Origin: Candidatus Nitrosotenuis sp.
Lineage (GTDB): Archaea; Thermoproteota; Nitrososphaeria; Nitrososphaerales; Nitrosopumilaceae
Direction of reading: 5' to 3'
Length of the DNA: 34,006 nucleotides
Assembly (NCBI GenBank): GCA_004322465.1
Contig: SCVO01000003.1
Coordinates: 1-34,006 of the forward strand
Position numbers and translations under genes: made by a program. The notes below the pieces were generated by a model that worked only from the letters and a program-made list of their open reading frames with translations, was not told the origin of the DNA and ran no database searches. Positions 1 to 6,775 of the stretch are shown here, piece after piece. Every line of letters starts with the position of its first letter. Positions within the stretch are counted from its first letter, which is position 1.

Positions 1-41
1 AAAAGACACTTTAATTCCCCCCAGTTTACAGAAAAATTGAC

Positions 42-115
42 GCCAAGGTAGCTCAGCCTGGGAGAGCACTCGGCTGAAGACCGAGCTGTCGTGGATTCAA
101 GTCCCACCCTTGGCA
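42..115 (+). tRNA. tRNA-Phe (GAA)
   Basis: A full cloverleaf can be read. The acceptor arm GCCAAGG (42-48) pairs with CCTTGGC (108-114), with A115 as discriminator. The anticodon stem CTCGG/CCGAG encloses the loop CTGAAGA, giving anticodon GAA at 76-78. The T-arm carries the GATTCAAGTC-type loop. No 3' CCA is encoded, so it must be added after transcription. No intron is seen. Confidence 0.96.
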
Positions 116-226
116 CATTTTTTATTTATTCCATTTCGTTTTGGAACAGATCAGATCTATCTTATTCAGAAAGCACTTCATAAGTAATGTTTTAATACAT
201 CAAAATAGCCTCATGAGAAAGTTAAC

Positions 227-460
227 TTGGCAAAAACAAAAGAACCAAAGTCTAAAAAGGAAAAACCTGTAAAGACAGCACCTAAAAAGGAAAAACCAGC
301 CAAAGTGGCCAAGAAGAAATCTAAAAAACCAAAGGAAGATTTTGTGGCAGACGACGGCTTGGTGATTATAGACGAAAAGTTAGAGGAAGACAAAGAAGCA
401 GAGCTTGAGGCACGAAAGGCGTACTTGGAAGAAGCAAGATCCCAAGAAGTCGAAGACTAA
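227..460 (+). CDS. Small lysine/glutamate-rich hypothetical protein
   Basis: A 77-residue, highly charged protein starting with TTG. The first 45 residues are a Lys/Pro/Ala-rich tail with two near-copies of a KKEKP(V/A)K unit, and the last 30 residues are acidic and probably helical. No ATG is available in frame. The basic half suggests nucleic-acid or ribosome contact, but this is inference only. It lies just upstream of the tandem Lrp-type genes on the same strand. No family was recognised. Confidence 0.6.
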   Translation: MAKTKEPKSKKEKPVKTAPKKEKPAKVAKKKSKKPKEDFVADDGLVIIDEKLEEDKEAELEARKAYLEEARSQEVED

Positions 461-493
461 ACGTTTATCCGCAAAAACTCACTATACCATAAC

Positions 494-733
494 ATGCGTG
501 CAGTGTGCCTCATCACAATCAAGCCCGGAAAAACAGACAAGGTCTTGGAGGCACTTCGCAAAAAGCGCAAATTGCTCAAAGAAATCATGCCAGTAACCGG
601 CAGGGCAGACATCTGCGTTTTGTTGTCTGGAACCATAGACGAGATAAACAACATGGTGATTGACTTTAAGAAAATAAAGGAAATTGTCAGCACTGAGACG
701 CTCATTGAAGTGGAGGTAAACTTGGGATGGTAA
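494..733 (+). CDS. Stand-alone Lrp/AsnC ligand-binding (RAM) domain protein
   Basis: A 79-residue protein matching the C-terminal effector-binding domain of Lrp/AsnC regulators, without the N-terminal HTH. It shows the beta-alpha-beta-beta-alpha-beta pattern: a hydrophobic first strand (AVCLITI), a helix, the PVTGRADICVLLSG segment with the conserved G-x-x-D, and a final strand ending in EVEV. Such domains bind amino acids and oligomerise, and may act as partners for full-length Lrp proteins. A TTTAT box at 464-468 lies about 28 bases before the ATG, so the mRNA is probably leaderless. The 3' end overlaps the next gene by 7 bases, indicating co-expression of two related domains. Confidence 0.85.
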   Translation: MRAVCLITIKPGKTDKVLEALRKKRKLLKEIMPVTGRADICVLLSGTIDEINNMVIDFKKIKEIVSTETLIEVEVNLGW

Positions 734-945
734 AGGCAGTAATTCTAGTCAAATCGCCAAAAAAACTCATTGCCGCAAAGCTCGGCAAGATGAATTTTGT
801 GTACAATTCATTTCCAGTGTCTGGCCAGTTTGACGCAGTTGCATTTGTAGAGGTCAACGATTTGTCAGAAATCAGGGAAATCACAACAAAAATACAAATG
901 ATTCCAGGGGTCGAGCGAACCGAGACCATGATGGAAATCCAGTAA
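727..945 (+). CDS. Second stand-alone Lrp/AsnC ligand-binding domain protein
   Basis: A 72-residue protein related to its upstream neighbour: hydrophobic strand (AVILVK), a helix, then FPVSGQFDAVAFVEVND with the Gly-x-x-Asp region, and a C-terminal strand. It has no HTH. The ATG at 727 lies inside the end of the preceding gene, so translation is probably coupled. The pair could form a hetero-oligomeric RAM assembly; that is inference. Confidence 0.85.
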   Translation: MVKAVILVKSPKKLIAAKLGKMNFVYNSFPVSGQFDAVAFVEVNDLSEIREITTKIQMIPGVERTETMMEIQ

Positions 946-982
946 ACGCTGCAGAGCTAGATTAGCCGCATCATAATAAAGC

Positions 983-989
983 ATTTAAC
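983..989 (+). promoter_or_regulatory. TATA-like box for the VOC gene
   Basis: ATTTAAC is centred 25 bases before the GTG at 1011. This favours a leaderless mRNA starting at 1011 rather than at the upstream in-frame TTG (996), which lies too close to the box. Confidence 0.5.
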
Positions 990-1010
990 ATTGTATTGCG
1001 TAGGAAATTT

Positions 1011-1424
1011 GTGAACATAAAACGAGTCGGAAACGTCATCCTTGCAGTAAAGGACTTGGACAAATCTGTAGAATTCTATCACAACGCCATGGGACTTCCA
1101 ATAAAGAATCAGAGACGCACATGGGTAGACTTGGGCCAGTCAGGCGCACTTTTGAGTCTACACCCAGCATCGTTGACTGCAAAGCATTTTGGAACATCAC
1201 TTGAAAACGGCATCGTGATCGGATTTGTGGTAGGCGATGTAAAATCCGCAATCGAGGAGCTAAAGGCAAAGGGGGTCAGACTATACCGCGACATAGTAGA
1301 GCACGAATCTGGAAAAAACGCAATAGTTTTGGATCCAGACGACTACATGATATCGCTATTTGAGCCCATATTTGTCGACAAAGCAGAACAAACAACTGGC
1401 TATCACGGATTCACACCAGCCTAA
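1011..1424 (+). CDS. VOC-family (glyoxalase/dioxygenase-like) protein
   Basis: A 137-residue vicinal oxygen chelate protein with two beta-alpha-beta-beta-beta modules. The N-terminal module carries VILAVKDLDKSVEFYHNAMGL, and the C-terminal one carries the GIVIGFVVGDV strand, an (I/L)EELKAKGV helix and ends LFEP with the usual metal-binding Glu. The position that is often His at the start of strand 1 is Asn, so metal binding may differ from classical glyoxalases. The substrate cannot be told from sequence. A TTG at 996 would add five residues. The 3' end overlaps the convergent next gene by 4 bases. Confidence 0.82.
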   Translation: MNIKRVGNVILAVKDLDKSVEFYHNAMGLPIKNQRRTWVDLGQSGALLSLHPASLTAKHFGTSLENGIVIGFVVGDVKSAIEELKAKGVRLYRDIVEHESGKNAIVLDPDDYMISLFEPIFVDKAEQTTGYHGFTPA

Positions 1425-1807
1425 AAAATACTCTTAATCTTTCTTATTGCATCATCAAGCGACTTTACGCTTGGGTTGACCGACACATAGTACACTACGT
1501 TTCCATCTGGAATGCAGACAATTATCGCCTTTTTGTGTTGCAGTACAACGTGATCAAGTGAGCCAAATGCCTTTGACTGGATGTGTCGCAAGGTAATCAG
1601 ATTGGAGACAATAAAGAATTCATTTTTTGCGTCCTCCGGTTTTAGAATTGGTTTTATTCCAGGCGATATTATTCCGGTAAGCGTTCTTCCGTATTCATTA
1701 ATCACCCCAGCATACCTAATTGACTTTGAAATTGCAAGAATCTTTTGACAGTTTTTCCTGTATGAGATGATAGCGTCCTTCCACTTTTGCTCGGGGGTTT
1801 TACTCAT
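1421..1807 (-). CDS. Conserved hypothetical protein (possibly roadblock-like fold)
   Basis: A 128-residue protein starting at an ATG (MSKTPEQ); a start four codons further upstream is possible. It has an N-terminal helical segment followed by alternating strands: AGVINEYGRTLTG, FFIVSNLITLRHIQS, VVLQHKKAIIVCIPDGNVVYYVSV, and a closing helix. This order resembles small sensing folds of the roadblock/profilin type and matches uncharacterised protein families seen in several copies per thaumarchaeal genome. The function is unknown. It runs convergent to the VOC gene. Confidence 0.7.
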   Translation of the reverse strand: MSKTPEQKWKDAIISYRKNCQKILAISKSIRYAGVINEYGRTLTGIISPGIKPILKPEDAKNEFFIVSNLITLRHIQSKAFGSLDHVVLQHKKAIIVCIPDGNVVYYVSVNPSVKSLDDAIRKIKSIF

Positions 1808-1860
1808 GCCATTACACACAGGTCAAAAGTTAAAAGAGTTTGTGATTTGGATAAAACCAA

Positions 1861-2052
1861 ATGAGTGCAGACTCTGAGCCGGTAAGAATAATTCGGCTGT
1901 TGCTTGACTCAGAAGTGAGCAATTATCTTGAGAGCGGCGAGAGGATGCACCTAAACACGTACCTGCAAAAGATGCAATCTGGCTCATTGGATGGCAAAGA
2001 ACTTGAAATAATTCAGAAAATTTTTCAGAAATACAAGAAATACCTAATCTAG
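1861..2052 (+). CDS. Small helical hypothetical protein
   Basis: A 63-residue protein predicted to be all-helical, with a leucine-rich first helix (VRIIRLLLDSEVSNYL) and a basic C-terminal helix ending KYKKYLI. A GTTAAAAG box near 1829-1836 lies about 28 bases upstream of the ATG, fitting a leaderless mRNA. The end overlaps the convergent gene below by 4 bases. No family was recognised. Confidence 0.65.
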   Translation: MSADSEPVRIIRLLLDSEVSNYLESGERMHLNTYLQKMQSGSLDGKELEIIQKIFQKYKKYLI

Positions 2053-2465
2053 TTGTGCTTTTTTGATTTTGCCAGTTGTTCAAAACGGCTCTTCAGCTCG
2101 GCATTTTCTTTGCGCAACATTTCGTTTTCTCCCTCAACTACCTCCGGCTGGGCCTGAGAATACATTGGGTGTCCTGGCGGAACCATCTTTGATGTCATTT
2201 CAAGCAGGCTTGATGCATGCTGAAGATACATCTTGTTAAAGTCATGCAGTTTTACGGTGAATGTTTCGTTTTCGCGGATGATTTTTTCCTTGAGCTTTGC
2301 AGGGTTCATTGAAAACGGCGTGTTGGCTCCCGGAGGATACCTTGTAAGATTAAACGGGCTCAGGCTAAATCCCGTAGGATAACCGTGCATTTCCATGAAC
2401 ATTCTCATTTCTACTGGATTCATGACATTATTGCTAGAATTAATGAGGTATTTTTGCTTTGGCAT
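2049..2465 (-). CDS. Hypothetical protein with C-terminal coiled coil
   Basis: A 138-residue soluble protein. The middle is rich in Met, Pro, Asn and Gly (residues about 15-60). A helical stretch follows, and the C-terminal 35 residues form a heptad-rich coiled coil (ENEMLRKENAELKSRFEQL). No catalytic motif is visible, so a scaffold or oligomerisation role is possible. It is convergent with the 63-residue gene. Confidence 0.65.
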   Translation of the reverse strand: MPKQKYLINSSNNVMNPVEMRMFMEMHGYPTGFSLSPFNLTRYPPGANTPFSMNPAKLKEKIIRENETFTVKLHDFNKMYLQHASSLLEMTSKMVPPGHPMYSQAQPEVVEGENEMLRKENAELKSRFEQLAKSKKHN

Positions 2466-2565
2466 CGCGCATTAGATATACTCGGTTGTAAATTTGCAGG
2501 CAGTTTTAATCAAATTGAGCTGATCGCAGATCCTTATAGCGATCAGAGATCGCACCCAGCTTAGA

Positions 2566-2712
2566 ATGAAGGTAGACTTGAAGAACTGCATAAAGTGCAA
2601 AAAGAGCATTTCGGACAGCGAGTTACACAAAATTGTAATTTACGTGGTAAGTGAAAGATTCACTGATCACCACTACGAGCATGTCGAGTGCCCAGAGAGA
2701 TTCACAATCTAG
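2566..2712 (+). CDS. Cys/His-rich microprotein (putative zinc-binding)
   Basis: A 48-residue frame, MKVDLKNCIKCK..., with a CxxC pair (C8, C11) and a His-rich C-terminal part (H35, H36, H39) followed by C42. This is a plausible single zinc site. A CTTATAG box at 2533-2539 lies about 29 bases before the ATG, as for leaderless archaeal genes, which supports it as real. The stop overlaps the 3' end of the convergent cyclase gene. The function is unknown. Confidence 0.6.
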   Translation: MKVDLKNCIKCKKSISDSELHKIVIYVVSERFTDHHYEHVECPERFTI

Positions 2713-3530
2713 TCCAGATACGCGTATACGGGATAAAGTTCTCCGCTAGACCTGCGATATTTCCATTCGTTGTTCTTCCAAACAAGTTTTTCAAACGCCG
2801 ACTGGATCGACGGGTGGATCCTAGTATAGACGTCGTCGCCCACAAGAATCTGGTTTGGTTTTGCCATGCTTTGGATTTTTGCCGCGATGTTCATCGTCGG
2901 ACCCAGGATGTCAACGTGTGATTTTTTCGCGTCTGCGCCGTATCGCACTATCATGTTTTCGCCGTAATCAATCCCCACTTTGATTGCCAAATCAGGATAG
3001 TCATACTGGTTCAGGATTGGATTGATTCCTTTTTGAATTACGGACACCATTGATTTTGCACACAGTATTGCATCGTCTGCTGGCTGGAGCTGGCTTTCTT
3101 CTGCAACAAAATACCCGATTACCGCATCACCTACGAACTTTAGAACGTACCCGTTATGGTGTCGTATGGTGGATGCCATTTCTTGCGCAAAGCACGTGAT
3201 TATGATTGCAACCTTGTCCTCTGGAAGCTCAAGGGCGATATTTGTAGAGCCGACCAGATCGACATACAGCACGACCATTTTCATTCTAGACGAGACGTGT
3301 TTTCTCAGAAACGCGTCCGACTCGTCCTCCACTGGGGAATACTCATAGCCGCTCTTTAGCGCGTGCCATACCCGGTTCTGGGTTTCCTTGATGAGTGTCT
3401 CTGAGTCGATAACCCTTAGTTCGCCGTGGCTCAGCATCATGTCGATTACGCCATAATCCTTTTTTGATTTGGTCTTAGCTGGCATTTCTGCCGGGTCGTC
3501 TTTAATCTTGTTACTTTCAGTTCCGCTCAT
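2709..3530 (-). CDS. Class III adenylate/guanylate cyclase domain protein
   Basis: A 273-residue soluble cyclase. Residues 1-80 are a charged N-terminal extension without membrane segments; residues about 85-235 form the cyclase homology domain. The metal-binding aspartates are D91 (VDLVGST) and D135 (KFVGDAV). K131 and D207 fit adenine selection. The Asn of the transition-state pair is present in NIAAKI (N214), but the usual Arg is Lys (K218). It should make cAMP from ATP if active; the Lys replacement could lower activity. No receptor domain is fused, so the signal input may come through the N-terminal part. Confidence 0.85.
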   Translation of the reverse strand: MSGTESNKIKDDPAEMPAKTKSKKDYGVIDMMLSHGELRVIDSETLIKETQNRVWHALKSGYEYSPVEDESDAFLRKHVSSRMKMVVLYVDLVGSTNIALELPEDKVAIIITCFAQEMASTIRHHNGYVLKFVGDAVIGYFVAEESQLQPADDAILCAKSMVSVIQKGINPILNQYDYPDLAIKVGIDYGENMIVRYGADAKKSHVDILGPTMNIAAKIQSMAKPNQILVGDDVYTRIHPSIQSAFEKLVWKNNEWKYRRSSGELYPVYAYLD

Positions 3531-3544
3531 CTTTCAATAATCAC

Positions 3545-3667
3545 CTAATCTAATGGAAAACTAATCTCACAGATGGGGCATTTTGCTCTTTTCCCCTTGT
3601 AGCCGTCGTCATAATACTGGACTACCTCTACGTGGCAGATTGAGCAAAGTATCTTGTGAACGGACAT
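3545..3667 (-). CDS. Zinc-ribbon microprotein
   Basis: A 40-residue frame, MSVHKILCSICHVEV..., with two CxxC knuckles (C8/C11 and C30/C33) separated by a short basic beta-turn segment: a minimal zinc ribbon. A strong TATA-like box (TTAAATATAAAA, minus strand) at 3689-3700 is centred 28 bases before the ATG. The gene sits upstream of the cyclase gene on the same strand with about 14 bases between them, so the two may be co-transcribed. No function is known. Confidence 0.65.
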   Translation of the reverse strand: MSVHKILCSICHVEVVQYYDDGYKGKRAKCPICEISFPLD

Positions 3668-3688
3668 TCCCAGCCTAATTATGCCGAT

Positions 3689-3701
3689 TTTATATTTAAG
3701 A
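3689..3701. promoter_or_regulatory. Symmetric TATA-like promoter, possibly bidirectional
   Basis: TTTTATATTTAAG reads as a good archaeal box on both strands. On the minus strand it is 28 bases from the zinc-ribbon ATG. On the plus strand it would place a transcription start near 3722, just before the hairpin at 3736-3762. Confidence 0.45.
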
Positions 3702-3735
3702 TATTGGTAGCACAAGTAGGAAACTGCAACTCAAC

Positions 3736-3762
3736 TAGGATTCAGCACGGTAAGGAATCCTA
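3736..3762 (+). other. Perfect 8-bp hairpin in the leader of the 3819 gene
   Basis: TAGGATTC (3736-3743) and GAATCCTA (3755-3762) form a perfect stem around an 11-base loop. With a start near 3722 it would lie in a roughly 97-base leader or a separate small RNA, which is unusual among mostly leaderless genes. TAGGATT recurs at 3785-3791. Confidence 0.35.
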
Positions 3763-3818
3763 CCCAACGGTACAGTCCCAAACATAGGATTTTTAGTCAC
3801 AAAAAGCAAGTGTTCCCT

Positions 3819-4658
3819 GTGCGTCTAGGAAGCAACACGTCAGACGAATTTATGAAGAATTTAGGTGAAAAATCTCAAAAAATAAGCCAAATATTTCAAA
3901 AAAACATAGAGCAGATTACCAGGCCGGCAAGCGTCAAGGTGATGCTCGGGGACACCACCATAACAGAGCAGACCACTTTTGATCCGGAGGGGGTAAAGAT
4001 GCTGTATGGCAAAATAATTGACAGCCTCCCAGACTGGAAAACAAGCGGAATCGCAATGACAAGCGACGAGGACCTAAGGAGAATATTTCTCAAGCTTGAA
4101 AAGCAAGCCGGAAACTACGTCCTGCTTTGGCACCTGTCGCTCCAGTACCATGCCCTGCTGTACTACAAAGTCGATATCAATGTCCAAAAAATCCAAAAAG
4201 AGCTTGCGGAACTTTTGGACAACACGATTGACAAGGAAAGGGAGCTTGCAGAACTGACAGACAGCATGATAAAAGAAAAACTGGAGTCACTTGGGTTCAA
4301 GGATGTCGACGAGCAAAAGCTGTTCGAGGTCCTCTTTGAGGAGGACGAGATGCGAGAGAAACTAGTTGACGACATGAACGGCAAGACCGATTTTGACTTT
4401 AAGGCAAAGGCAGAAAGAAAAAAAGAATTGTTCAAAGAACTTGACAACTTGCTTGTAGAGACGTACCAGACCACGTCGATACTGCTCGACGAGAGCAAGC
4501 TGATTGGGGGGGAGGAGGGATGCCTCTGCACGCTTGATCTCGACTATATGAAAAAGAAAACAAAGGAGACGATTTTTGATCCAAGACGAATGTCTGCAGA
4601 GACAAAAGAATACGTCACAAAATCGCTGGACGAAATTATTGCTGCGTTGTCCAGATAA
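3819..4658 (+). CDS. Hypothetical protein with coiled-coil centre
   Basis: About 279 residues, soluble, highly charged and mainly helical. The region from about residue 120 to 215 is a long Glu/Lys-rich helix or coiled coil (KELAELLDNTIDKERELAEL). A short conserved-looking segment, GGEEGCLCTLDLD, near residue 235 carries a CxC pair. The GTG at 3819 was chosen because a weak TTTTTAG box lies 26 bases upstream. A GTG at 3810 and an ATG at 3852 are in-frame alternatives. No family or catalytic motif was recognised. Confidence 0.7.
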   Translation: MRLGSNTSDEFMKNLGEKSQKISQIFQKNIEQITRPASVKVMLGDTTITEQTTFDPEGVKMLYGKIIDSLPDWKTSGIAMTSDEDLRRIFLKLEKQAGNYVLLWHLSLQYHALLYYKVDINVQKIQKELAELLDNTIDKERELAELTDSMIKEKLESLGFKDVDEQKLFEVLFEEDEMREKLVDDMNGKTDFDFKAKAERKKELFKELDNLLVETYQTTSILLDESKLIGGEEGCLCTLDLDYMKKKTKETIFDPRRMSAETKEYVTKSLDEIIAALSR

Positions 4659-4864
4659 GAAATCGCCACATCTGCCTTTAGACAATTTTTGAGACAATAA
4701 TGTCAAAGGACCAGGAACTAAATTGATTCTAGTTCTTAGGGGAGTACTGATCCTTTGACCGGTTATAGTCGATCAACTTTATTCTATTTAAGGCTATCAA
4801 CATGTTTTGCCCTCGAGCAAAAATCATCAGGGTTTCCAAATCACCACGCGCGTACAACGAGAAA

Positions 4865-4873
4865 TTAAATATA
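4865..4873 (+). promoter_or_regulatory. TATA-like box that fixes the threonine ammonia-lyase start
   Basis: TTAAATATA is centred 29 bases before the ATG at 4898. It lies inside the longer open frame that begins at 4802, arguing that the extra 32 codons are not translated. Confidence 0.6.
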
Positions 4874-4897
4874 GTTGAGGAACTGCGATCAAATCTA

Positions 4898-6106
4898 ATG
4901 AGCCCAACTTTTGACGAGATTGCCAAAATCAGGCAGTCGTACGGAAGCATGATTCGAAAAACTCCCCTGCTGTACTCAGACACATTTAGCAAAATGTCCG
5001 GCTCAAAGGTGTACCTCAAGGCGGAGTTTCAGCAAAGAACTGGTTCGTTTAAGCTCAGAGGAGCATATGCAAAAATAAAATCGCTTACAAAAGAAGAAAA
5101 GAAAAACGGAGTGATTGCTGCATCTGCAGGAAACCATGCACAGGGCGTGGCGTTTGCGTCAAAGCTTGAAAAAATACCGTGCACCATAGTCATGCCGGTT
5201 ACCGCATCCCCAGCGAAGGTCGCTGCGACCCGCGGATATGGGGCAAAGGTCATACTGGAGGGAATAAACTATGACGCATCATGGGCAAAGGCTCAGGAGA
5301 TATCAAAGAAAACGGGTGCAAAAATAATCCATGCGTTTGATGATCCAAAAATAATTGCGGCGAACGGAGCCATAGGACTTGAAATTTTGGAAGACCTTCC
5401 AGACGTAGACGAAATCTATGTCCCGATAGGTGGAGGGGGGCTGGCAGCAGGCATTTTGCTTGCAGTCAAGAAAAAGAATCCAAAAATCAAAGTAATCGGC
5501 GTGGAATCAAAAGCGTTTCCCGCAATGCGAAACTCAGTAAAGGTCGGAAGACTGCAGGCAGTAAAGGGCGAGCGAACAATTGCAGACGGAATCTCAGTAA
5601 AGATGCCTGGAAAACTAACATTCAAAATAATCAACGAACTGATTGACGATATCGTTCTTGTCGACGACACTCAGATAGTCAAGACGATGTTTTTGCTAAT
5701 GGAGCGCGCAAAGATGGTAGTAGAGCCAGCAGGCGCAGTCACACTTGCGTATATCCTCAATGCAAAACCAGCACAGGGCAAAAAAGTCGTCCCGATTTTG
5801 GGCGGAGGAAATGTGGACATGTATCTTTTGGGACAGATAGTGGCAAAGGGCCTCACCGCGATGAGCAGAATGGTAAAGATATTCATCTTGCTAAAGGACA
5901 AGCCGGGCGCACTAAAGGAAGTCGTGGACGAAATCGCATCATTGAGCGTAAACATTGTAGAGGTAGTCCATGACAGACTAAGCTCAAACATCGACGCAGG
6001 CACCGCAGGAGTGACACTCAGTCTTGAAATGGAAGGAAAGGAGCATGCTCAAAAGCTAGTAGCGCACCTAAAGTCAAAGAACATTCAGTTCAAGATACTT
6101 ACATAG
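4898..6106 (+). CDS. ilvA: Threonine ammonia-lyase (threonine dehydratase), PLP-dependent, with ACT domain
   Basis: A 402-residue enzyme converting threonine to 2-oxobutanoate and ammonia, the first step to isoleucine. The PLP lysine is K52 in GSFKLRGA, the substrate loop is SAGNHAQG, and the phosphate-binding loop is GGGGLAAG. The catalytic domain fills residues 1-320. A C-terminal ACT domain (about 328-402, starting MVKIFILLKDKPGALKEV) probably gives amino-acid feedback. The length matches the 400-residue single-ACT type. An upstream ATG (4802) would add 32 residues, but the promoter lies within that stretch. It abuts purE convergently with no gap. Confidence 0.93.
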   Translation: MSPTFDEIAKIRQSYGSMIRKTPLLYSDTFSKMSGSKVYLKAEFQQRTGSFKLRGAYAKIKSLTKEEKKNGVIAASAGNHAQGVAFASKLEKIPCTIVMPVTASPAKVAATRGYGAKVILEGINYDASWAKAQEISKKTGAKIIHAFDDPKIIAANGAIGLEILEDLPDVDEIYVPIGGGGLAAGILLAVKKKNPKIKVIGVESKAFPAMRNSVKVGRLQAVKGERTIADGISVKMPGKLTFKIINELIDDIVLVDDTQIVKTMFLLMERAKMVVEPAGAVTLAYILNAKPAQGKKVVPILGGGNVDMYLLGQIVAKGLTAMSRMVKIFILLKDKPGALKEVVDEIASLSVNIVEVVHDRLSSNIDAGTAGVTLSLEMEGKEHAQKLVAHLKSKNIQFKILT

Positions 6107-6679
6107 TCACTTGAATTTCTTTTGTACAAACTTGACAAGGCCTGTTTTTTTCATCTCGTTTGATTCGTCAAGTACAGACTGATGCTGCTTTTGCTTGAAC
6201 GTGTGCAGCTTCTTTTGCAGCTCTGAAAATTCGTTTGCGAGAATCTTCACTGCGTACAGCCCTGCGTTTGCAGCCTTGTTGATGCCAACCGTTGCAACAG
6301 GCGAGCCATTTGGCATTTCAACTATTGACAAAAGCGAGTCCATTCCGCCAAATGCCGAAAACTTGAACCGCTCTTGCTTTTTTTCCGACTTGTCATTGTA
6401 TACCATTATCGGCACCGCTATTACGGGAATTATGGTGTGAGATGCAACCATCCCGGGCAGATGCGCAGAGCCACCGGCACCAGCAATTATTATTTTGAAT
6501 CCGCTTTTTTCTGCGTGCTTTGCGTATTCCTCCAGCCTAGTGGGGGTTCGATGAGCGGAAATGATCTGGTCTTCGTGCTTGATTCCAAAGTCGTCCAGGA
6601 TTTTTGCCGCGCCGTGCATTACTTTGCTGTCCGAGCTTGATCCCATGATTATCCCGACCAGTGGCTTTTTTGGAATCAT
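6107..6679 (-). CDS. purE: N5-carboxyaminoimidazole ribonucleotide mutase (PurE, class I)
   Basis: A 190-residue class I PurE that moves the carboxylate of N5-CAIR to give CAIR in purine synthesis. The signature GSSSD (13-17), the SAHRTP motif with conserved H43, and GAGGSAHLPGM are all present. The C-terminus has about 25 extra charged residues compared with compact bacterial PurE. Its partner PurK lies about 1.3 kb away at 7995, on the opposite strand and separated by the GH114-like gene; PurK supplies N5-CAIR, consistent with class I. Confidence 0.95.
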   Translation of the reverse strand: MIPKKPLVGIIMGSSSDSKVMHGAAKILDDFGIKHEDQIISAHRTPTRLEEYAKHAEKSGFKIIIAGAGGSAHLPGMVASHTIIPVIAVPIMVYNDKSEKKQERFKFSAFGGMDSLLSIVEMPNGSPVATVGINKAANAGLYAVKILANEFSELQKKLHTFKQKQHQSVLDESNEMKKTGLVKFVQKKFK

Positions 6680-6701
6680 GATATCTCAAAAGAAAGTGAT
6701 C

Positions 6702-6708
6702 TTTTTAA
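6702..6708 (-). promoter_or_regulatory. TATA-like box of purE
   Basis: TTAAAAA on the minus strand is centred 26 bases before the purE ATG, typical of a leaderless archaeal transcript. Confidence 0.5.
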
Positions 6709-6775
6709 CAATATCTGAAAAAAGATTTGTTCCAAACGGATGACAATTAGTTGCAAGTCCTGATCATTTGGCCTT

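Noticed and set aside
42-115. tRNA-Phe as the integration site of the island
   Set aside because: It is 17 kb from the island with continuous core genes between, and no copy of its 3' end was seen near the recombinase.
4802-4897. N-terminal extension of threonine ammonia-lyase
   Set aside because: The 32 extra residues are basic and unlike the family, and a TATA box lies inside this stretch at the right distance from the ATG at 4898.
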